A stretch of 64,000 nt of DNA from Tetracladium setigerum (Eukaryota > Ascomycota > Leotiomycetes > Helotiales), in the NCBI GenBank assembly GCA_031472005.1, contig PZJY01000003.1, positions 1,984,001 to 2,048,000 of the forward strand. The letters run 5' to 3'. The position numbers were made by a program, and so were the translations under genes. This document shows positions 56,937-64,000 of this stretch, one piece after another. Under the pieces are notes generated by a model. The model had not been told where the DNA came from. It saw nothing but the letters and a program-made list of their open reading frames with translations, and made no database searches. Every line of letters starts with the position of its first letter. Within the stretch, counting starts at the first letter, position 1.

Positions 56937-59736
56937 ATTTCCTTTTTTTCTTTCTTTTGTCCTGACATATCTATCTCTCCATCTCGTTATCTCTGCATTT
57001 GTCGCGTCGGGTTGTCGGATTATTAGGCGTCGAATTAGGGCGTTGTCGTATGTACCTGTTTGTTTGAACTGTACTGTACTAGCATGAAAATCCCCTACAA
57101 ACAAAAGACCAAAATCTTACATATCATACTCGTATATTATTACTCACATCTATCTTTTCAACCACAAAAGTTTTACACCGCGCCCATCTTTGAATAAGCG
57201 AATCGCGTCCTATATCATCCGACTCACTACTCTTGGGCGAGGCGAGGGCTTACGGTAGGAATTCTTGGAAGTTGGGAAGCCCCATTTTTGATACCCGACA
57301 GCAACGCGCCGACGAGAAAGTGGGCTGGCTGGCTGTGATATCCTGGGTAAGTTTATTCATATGGATACGTACAAAATACACCTCCCGACATCGGTCTGCG
57401 TATTATTGGGAATCGTGGCTATCTTGTCTCGAACCAGAACGGCGGGTGCAGCGATGCTAAGATACGAGGTTATCGAGTATTATTGATGTCATGTATATTT
57501 TCAAGTTGGGTCGGCGAAGCTTCAGTTCTACACTATTTACCGTCCACCAAGCACTGATTTAAGCGGGTAGGGATTGAATTCGCGATTTTCTTTAAACATA
57601 GGTAGGATAGATGTCTAATTGTGAGGACACTGAGATAGGTTTTGGTTGTCATGGTGTCAGTATATCTCTGTCATACTCGTTAACTCTGACATCTATAGTA
57701 AGTTGTGTTATCAAAGCCCGTTTGCAAGGGATACACAATATTTTAACATTTTTGGCGTCGACGCACTGCGGCAAGGGCTGAGGAACTGTCTAGGACATGG
57801 GCGTGTGTGAAAAATTCTTCCATGTACGAGTGAATGCACACACTGTACATACAGCAGGTACTGCACACCACCCGCCGCATTGCATAGGTACGGAGTATGA
57901 CTCGGGATTTTTGAATGTTGTGGAACGCTGACATCCAACAGTCTTCATACTGTGTGCTCCGTATTGTACAACAACTACGCAGTGGGGAGGAGGCGTGGTG
58001 AGAATAATGCAAACCAATTTTCGGACTCCTCTTCTTCCTTCGCTGTTTATTAGTGCTGATGCTCTCTAATTTCGTATTGCAGTATGATGCGGAATTCGTA
58101 AGCTGTAGTCAAAGTAGAGATTTGGTGCCGCCCCGAGTTCCAACGGCTTCCGTTGTTCGTGGGGTGATATATCTTTTGCTTTTTCATGTTCTGCATACTG
58201 GAGTATTGAAATACGAAATGTGGCTTTCGTGGTGGTGGTTGTTCTGGAAGGCTGAAGTGGAAGGAGAGCCAGCACAGCAGCACAGGCGGACCGCGGCAGG
58301 TTATCTTTCACCAAAAGGGGGACAGACACCAGGCACAGACCACGTGTTCCGTTCCGGATGCCTTTCCGCTTCGTCTGATTTGTCGAAATGTACTGTAAAT
58401 ATCGGTAATCCGATAGATGCTGTTGTGTGGTGGACTCTGGATAAATAAAGAGGCCAAGAATGCCCCGCCCTGAGTCGTGCTCCATTCTTATTTCCTCTCC
58501 ACGAAATCACACACGTCGAGTGTACGAGCCAGCAAAGTGCCTGAGTTTCATCTTTGACGCGCCTTGAGGGCGAGGTTCTACTGTAATCCCGAAATCCTGC
58601 CTTGATGTTGATGAGTTACTTGGTCGTTGAAAACTCAGTTAGGTACTCCGTACTCATGAGATCCTTCCGAACCACAACATCCCACGTTACTCATAAGACT
58701 TACCTTTCTATCTTTGGAATAATCTGCCTCCCCCCGTGGACTGAGAGTATTGGCAAAGTGATAGTTCCTCTTGTCCTCTCCCTAGACTCTCTTGGAGTGT
58801 CTCGAGGTTGACTCTTCACACTTCCAGGTTTCCCAAACACCGCCCACCACGTAACCTGATAACCACCCCATCTTCCAATTTCAACAACACCATCTCGCTT
58901 AGCCACCGACCACCAACTGCCCCCGACTCAACCACTCCATTTGGCATCTCATCCCTATCGGGAGACTCGGCCACCTGCCCAGACAATTCCTTATCTCTAC
59001 CGATACAGCGACCGCAAAACCCTCCGTTCCAAGACAATTCCAAGACCTGTATGAAATGATCCTCCTTGAGACCCGCACCTCCCTCAGCACCTTATCTTTG
59101 GGCATACAACGCTGTGCGGCTCTCTAATTGGCTGCTTCGTCTATTTTCATTCGCCTTTTTGAACAGCGGTCATCTGGCTAGCGCCAATCAGCCTGGAAAC
59201 GGGGAGGCGTTTCTCACCTTGCCAGTCTTGCGACATCCTCAAGGCGTGAGATGTCTGCATGTATGGGCAATTATGGGCATGTATGCCCTTCCAAGCAAGT
59301 AGAGTTGTAGCTTCCCGTGCCTGGGCACCGCGATGGGTGTGCAAGGGCATATTTTGGGTGTTTCGCCTGGGTGAAATCTGATGTTGTTGACATGTCGTTA
59401 TGACCTTTATCAGTAGGATCCCGAATCTCGGCCGCTGTTTGCCCATTCTCCCATGTTAGTTCTTGGGATGGGGTATGGTACCAACAGCTGTTTAATTTGA
59501 AAGCAGGGTGGAGTTTGACATGCGCCGAGAAGGAAGGCCAGGGGGGACGGGGGATTTCTTGATGTAGGAAGGAGCTTCGCAACTCCATATAAATTATCAC
59601 CTTTCCCCCTGCTTCTTTCTCACTTTTTTCTTGTTTGTTCCTGTCGTGTGAGTATTTTTTGAAAGTACTGGGTGCTTTTTTTGTTATTTGTTTCTTACCC
59701 AAAGTTGTATACAGTCAACAACAACAAACCGCAGAA
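56937..59736. other. long intergenic region and ammonium transporter promoter
   Basis: 2.8 kb without a supported gene. Two TACGGAGTA-type motifs lie at 57889-57897 and 58644-58652. TTATCA (reverse TGATAA) occurs at 59407-59412 and 59594-59599, and a TATAAA-like element near 59588-59592, just before the transporter's leader. Several overlapping minus-strand frames near 58060-58480 have no domain. Confidence 0.5.
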
Positions 59737-61493
59737 ATGTCTTCGGTAAGTTTTCAACAACCCCTTCTGTTTACATTCTTGCATTCTTCCTCTTCCTCAT
59801 TGCGTCAATTATACGAAGTACAGCTGCCAGGCTTCTTCGTTTCCATTCATCAGGTTGTGGGGTGCAGTTACGAAGTTGCGATGGTGCTCGTATTTTTGAT
59901 CCAGTCGAAGTCACTTCTGACATCCTGAGTTTCCGCCTTCATGAATACACACATAACTGACTTCTCTCTTCACATAGGGACCTGCCTACAATGAGTCCTG
60001 GCCGACTGGTGGAGATCCACTGGTCGATGATATGGGAGCACAATACGTGGGATATGAATTCCACTACCTCTTCCTTCTGTTGATGTCCTGCCTCGTCTGG
60101 CTCATCATCCCCGGAATTGGTCTTCTCTATGGCGGTCTCTCCCGCCGCAAGTCCGCCCTCGCACTTCTCTTTCAAACATTCGCTGTCCTTGGTGTTGTCA
60201 CTTTCCAATGGATGCTCTGGGGATACTCTCTCGCATACTCTCGCACTGGTGGTGTGTTCATTGGCAACATGGATCACGTTGGTCTCCAAAACGTCTGGAT
60301 GGCTGCTCAGGGTGTCGTTCCTGATTTGGTCTTCTGCTTTTACCAACTCCTTTTCTGTGCCACTACCGTACAGATTTTGATTGGTGGTTCATTCGAGCGT
60401 GGAGGACTTCTCCCATCTCTCTTGTTCGCTTTCATGTGGGCAACTGTCGTCTACTGCCCAGTCGCATACTGGACCTGGAACGGAAATGGATGGCTCTTCA
60501 ACCTTCCAGATCTTGACTATGCTGGAGGTAAGCCAAAATCGACATTATCTTCTTTTCCTTGTAACGTTTTTTTCCGGACCTCAAACTAACTTGTTGAATC
60601 AGGTGGTCCCGTTCACATCGCTTCCGGTGTCAGCGCCCTTGCATACGCCCTCGTTCTCGGCAAACGTAAGCACACTGGCTCCCCCCCACGGCAAGCCTCA
60701 CAACACCACCATGGTCTTCATCGGCACCGTCCTCATCTGGTTCGGATGGTTCGGATTCAACGGAGGATCTACTCTCAAGCTCTCTCTCCGATCCATCGTC
60801 GCAGCATTCAACACCCAAGTTGCCGCCTCCATGGGAGTTATCGGCTGGTCCCTGGTCGACTACATCCGTCACGGCCGCCGATTCTCTGTCGTTGGCGCCT
60901 GCGAGGGTGCCATCGCCGGTCTCGTCGGTATCACTCCAGCTGCTGGATACGTCTCCCCATGGCTCGCAGCAGTCATCGGTTTCATCACTGCCGCAGTATG
61001 CTCATCTCTCGAGAACCTCAACGAATGGATTGGTATCGACGAGGGTCTTGATGTCTTCAAGCTCCACGGAATCGGTGGAATGATCGGTTCCTTCCTCACT
61101 GGTATCTTCGCCACCAACCAAGTCTCTATGATCGACGGTACCGCCGCACCAGGTGGTCTCGACGGTAACGGTATCCAAATCGGATACCAACTTGCCGCCA
61201 TCTGCGCTATCACCGCCTACTCATTCACCATCTCTGCCATCTTGCTCTACGCAATGAAGTTCATTCCCGGACTTGGTCTTCGCGTCAGCGAGGAGGAGGA
61301 GTTGAGAGGTTTGGACCACGGCATGTTCACCGACGAGCAGATTGGAGAATGGGGCGAATTCGAGGAACACCTTAACCAGGTTAGTGGACGTGCGACTGGT
61401 GTCCACACCCCCACCGTTACACAGGGAGTTGTTGCTGCCGGAAGCTCGAGCGGACATAGCCGTGAGGGTGTTGTTGGTGAGAAGCAAGCATAA
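59737..61493 (+). CDS. ammonium transporter (Mep/Amt family, one frame break)
   Basis: Exon 1 is only three codons (59737-59745, MSS), then a 232-nt intron; exon 2 is 59978-60527 and exon 3 is 60603-61493. About 483 residues with 11 helices. Family motifs: GIGLLYGGLSRRKSAL, FQWMLWGYSLAYS, VYCPVAYWTWNGNGW, GPVHIASGVSALAYALVLGKR (first pore His), the signature region WFGWFGFNGGSTL, and DVFKLHGIGGMIGSFLTGIFA (second pore His). The tail is cytoplasmic and Ser/Gly-rich. The frame shifts at the C7 run 60681-60687 (SPP-HGKPHNTT); one C too many or two too few explains it. It imports ammonium at the plasma membrane. Two GATA-type sites upstream suggest nitrogen control. Confidence 0.92.
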
Positions 61494-62013
61494 ATCGGTT
61501 TTCATTGAAGGCTTTACTGGCTACCCACTTGAGTAGTTTGAGGGTTTTTTGAGGAATTGGAAAGCGCGAATTATACCATATTTTATCTTTCTTTCTTGAA
61601 TTAGGCGAACTAGCTTTGTTGTCGTAATAATAGGCGGTGATATACCAAAAAAGACGAGGTCTTCAATACTTTTCGGGTTCAAGTGACGTGAAGCGTGACG
61701 CGAGGTGGGAAGCGTGAACGGTCTCGTCACGTGTAATGATATTTCTTCAATATTCAAGATGTCCTATAGCTCTATTTTTCAATAGCATTCAGACCAATAG
61801 CGAGTTAGGGAGATGTGATGAAAACTTTCACACGACAGTCAACATATTAGTCAACACAACAGAAATCCAATGAAACCCGTAGCACAAATGATGTACTGCA
61901 ATTGATGTGTTTGCTCACCGCGAGAGAAAAGTGCCATCTCAAGATCTTGAAAATTCTTCATCATTAAATTCTTCTATTTCTACACCACAACTCACAACTT
62001 TCAAAAAACACAT
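61494..62013. other. intergenic, convergent spacer
   Basis: 0.5-kb 3'-to-3' spacer. It holds a GTGACG/CGTGACG-rich patch near 61685-61735. No gene is supported. Confidence 0.4.
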
Positions 62014-64000
62014 TCAACCCTCCACCGCAACCACCCCCCTACAAATCGGACAACCATCTCTAATCTTATCCTTCAAAAGTCTCGCATGCGTCACCTTCGC
62101 ACTAACACTATGCGTAGCCTTCCAAACCCCGTCCTCATCCAACTCCACATCCGGCGGCGTCTGCGGACCGTCCTCATCATAGGCCAACAAATGACTGAGA
62201 TGGAAGACATGACCGCATGCGAAGCCGACGAGGGTTTCGACCTCGTGTTCGGTGAATGGATTATGGCAACCCACGCAATGGCCGGCTTTGGGTGGTGTTT
62301 CGGAGGGTTTGTTCACGGTTGATGATGGGTCGAGAGCGAGGGATTCGAGAGCGAGGGTGTCTTTGTCGGGTAAGGGGAGGGAAGAGGATGCTTCAAGATC
62401 AATGTGATCAAGTGCTCTTTTCACAACGTCAAACTTCACGCCTCGTCGTTGACCCACGCGCAGAGCATTTTGCGCTACGGCTACTTCACCTCTGAGAACC
62501 TTCGCGACGCCTTCGCTAATCGAGTGCTGGATTTCGTACTCTCGAACCATTCGTGCGAGACCTTCTCGAAGACCTTGGATTTCGAGTCCTTCAGGGATGC
62601 GGCGCACGAGGGTTATTGGGTCGATTGCTGTTCCGACTTGCTCGAGAAGGCCACGGATGAAGCGCGGTTTGTCCATGGAGTAGTCGAGGAGGTCGTTCCA
62701 TAGGTCGGTGTCGTTTTGGGATTTGGCGAAGGCGATGGCTTGGGAGACGTCGGAGAGACGGTCGATGATTAGATAGAGAGCTTTTTTGGTGTCGCCGGTT
62801 TTGGAGTAGAGGAATACTAGTTCGGGGATGTAGGAGCGTTCTTCGCATTCGTGTGTCGCCTTGGCTGGTTAGCTGGGGGTTATGAATGTAGAAGAAGAGT
62901 GAAAACTTTACCTTTTCAAAGGTGTAGGACATCGAGGACTTCAGGAAGTCCATAAGTAACTCCCGGTCGTAGGCTGCGAAGAGACGAACAGCCAAGTCAC
63001 CGTGGTCATCGACAAGAGATCGACTTTCAACGAGCAGACGCTCCTTCGTTTCAAGCTGCGTTTCAGTAATTCCGTCGCCACGCCAGAGTGAGCTCAGGTA
63101 GAAGAAGAGGTAGAGTGGCATTTTCTTGGCCTCTAATTGCTCGACCACAACGTCTGGTCGGACAATACCATGTTCTGCCTCTGTGACCAAGAGTCTGATT
63201 GCTTCGGATGTTGCCTCGCGCAATTCTTCGATGGAAGCTGATCGTTCTTGCTCTTTGGACACTCGGAGGAGAATGAGACTGGGAATATCATCAGAAACTG
63301 CATCAACAAGGTGGTACTCCTTGATCAAGGACATGGCTGTGTCGGCATCCTGAAGTTTGATGTAACATTTCAATGCTTCCCTTGGTCGACCTCCAGCAAC
63401 ATGAAGCCTGCCCAGACTCTCCATAACGATTCTCCAGTCGCGACCAGTCTCGCCGTTTTCGACGCTATCTTCGCGAACATCACGGTATTTGAGTTGATTT
63501 TCCAAGACGGTCGTAACACTTTTGATATCGAAGAGATCAGGCGACCAGTTATCAAGGAGCTCTTTCGCCCTGGGTCGATCAGTTGCAATGTAATGTCCCA
63601 ATATCACCTCGTATATTTCTGACTTGAGTGGTGGGCGCATTGGTAAGGTTGGGATGAAGTTTGTGATCTCATCAAACTTGTCCTTGCCCACAAACACATA
63701 AACCCAATCTTCCCATTGCTTTGCAGTATTCAAAACTTTGCCGCACACTTTGCCAGCTTCACGCCAGTCATCGGCTTTAATCAGCTGTTGAATCCACAAC
63801 TCTCCAACTCGGCGTTTTTCCTTTTCAACTGCCGAATTGATGAGCTTGCTTGCGGCATCAGCGTTTGATTCCGCTTCGCCGTAGAAATCGTCAGCCTTTG
63901 CTTGTAATTTATCTGGTGTCTCTGGACCGATTTCCGCCAGCTTTGCCATCGATGTTGAAATGACTTCTGGGTGCTCATCGATCAACTCCCAGGCTAACTG
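62014..64000 (-). CDS. vps41: Vps41-type HOPS subunit, C-terminal part (runs off right edge)
   Basis: Minus strand, exons 64000-62912 (open at the edge) and 62859-62014, joined by a 52-nt intron; about 645 residues visible. The visible part is a long alpha-solenoid with clathrin-heavy-chain-like repeats: WIQQLIKADDWREAGKVCGKV, WEDWVYVFVGKDKFDEI and YEVILGHYIATDRPRAKELLDNW. It ends with a RING-like zinc motif (CVGCHNPF ... FACGHVFHLSHL ... CPICRG). This matches Vps41, the HOPS-complex subunit for vacuole fusion and AP-3 transport. The N-terminal beta-propeller lies beyond the window. Vps39 and Vps18 have related layouts but fit less well. Confidence 0.82.

Overview
This window is chromosomal DNA of a filamentous ascomycete (Pezizomycotina). 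The evidence is short GT-AG introns of about 45-75 nt, CTAAC/CTGAC-like branch points, and a typical gene set: a HET-domain protein, an F-box protein, a PTH11-type rhodopsin-like receptor, a LaeA-type methyltransferase, a CE5 acetylxylan esterase with a CBM1, NrtA and Mep-type transporters, and GPI-type wall proteins. Affinity to Leotiomycetes is my impression from protein style only. I see about 22 protein-coding loci, one intron-containing tRNA-Glu(CUC), one further gene relic, and no transposon or CRISPR. Gene models were built by hand from frame changes, splice sites and family conservation.

Layout: 0.5-2.8 kb Swi5/Ace2-type zinc-finger regulator (+); 3.6-5.1 kb protein with an internal ubiquitin domain (+); 6.1-7.3 kb rhodopsin-like receptor (-); 9.0-10.9 kb secreted GMC oxidoreductase (+); 11.6-13.1 kb SAM methyltransferase, 8 exons (+); 13.8-15.3 kb decayed paralogue of the 3.6 kb ubiquitin-domain gene (+); 15.9 kb tRNA-Glu (-); 16.4-18.0 kb F-box protein (+), convergent with an 18.5-19.9 kb P450-like protein (-). 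Then come 21.7-23.3 kb nitrate transporter (+); 24.8-27.0 kb pseudokinase-like protein (-); 28.1-31.1 kb repeat-rich surface protein (+); 32.0-34.0 kb cytochrome b5/acyl-CoA dehydrogenase fusion (+); 35.0-36.3 kb aldose 1-epimerase (-); 38.2-39.8 kb Ser/Thr-rich GPI-type wall protein (+); 40.7-42.5 kb HET protein (-); 42.7-44.1 kb broken genes (-); 44.8-45.9 kb acetylxylan esterase (-); 47.6-48.7 kb DUF7703-like membrane protein (-). The window ends with 52.0-53.8 kb CorA-like protein (+); 54.5-56.9 kb coiled-coil protein with SUMO-interacting and PP1-docking motifs (+); 59.7-61.5 kb ammonium transporter (+); and 62.0 kb to the right edge, the C-terminal part of Vps41 (-).

The genes do not form one obvious biosynthetic cluster. 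Functional links are loose: two nitrogen-source transporters (nitrate, ammonium), both with GATA-type sites upstream; several secreted, wall or plant-polymer proteins (GMC oxidoreductase, acetylxylan esterase, two GPI-like proteins); and a HET/broken-gene block at 40.7-44.1 kb that looks like rapidly evolving accessory sequence.

One pattern cuts across the window. Seven well-conserved reading-frame breaks lie at homopolymer runs, and six of them fit the loss of exactly one base. They hit genes that should be functional, such as the ammonium transporter, so I read most of them as sequencing or consensus errors rather than pseudogenes. Two in-frame stops (TAG near 14.88 kb and TGA at 43.67 kb) cannot be explained that way and suggest real decay.
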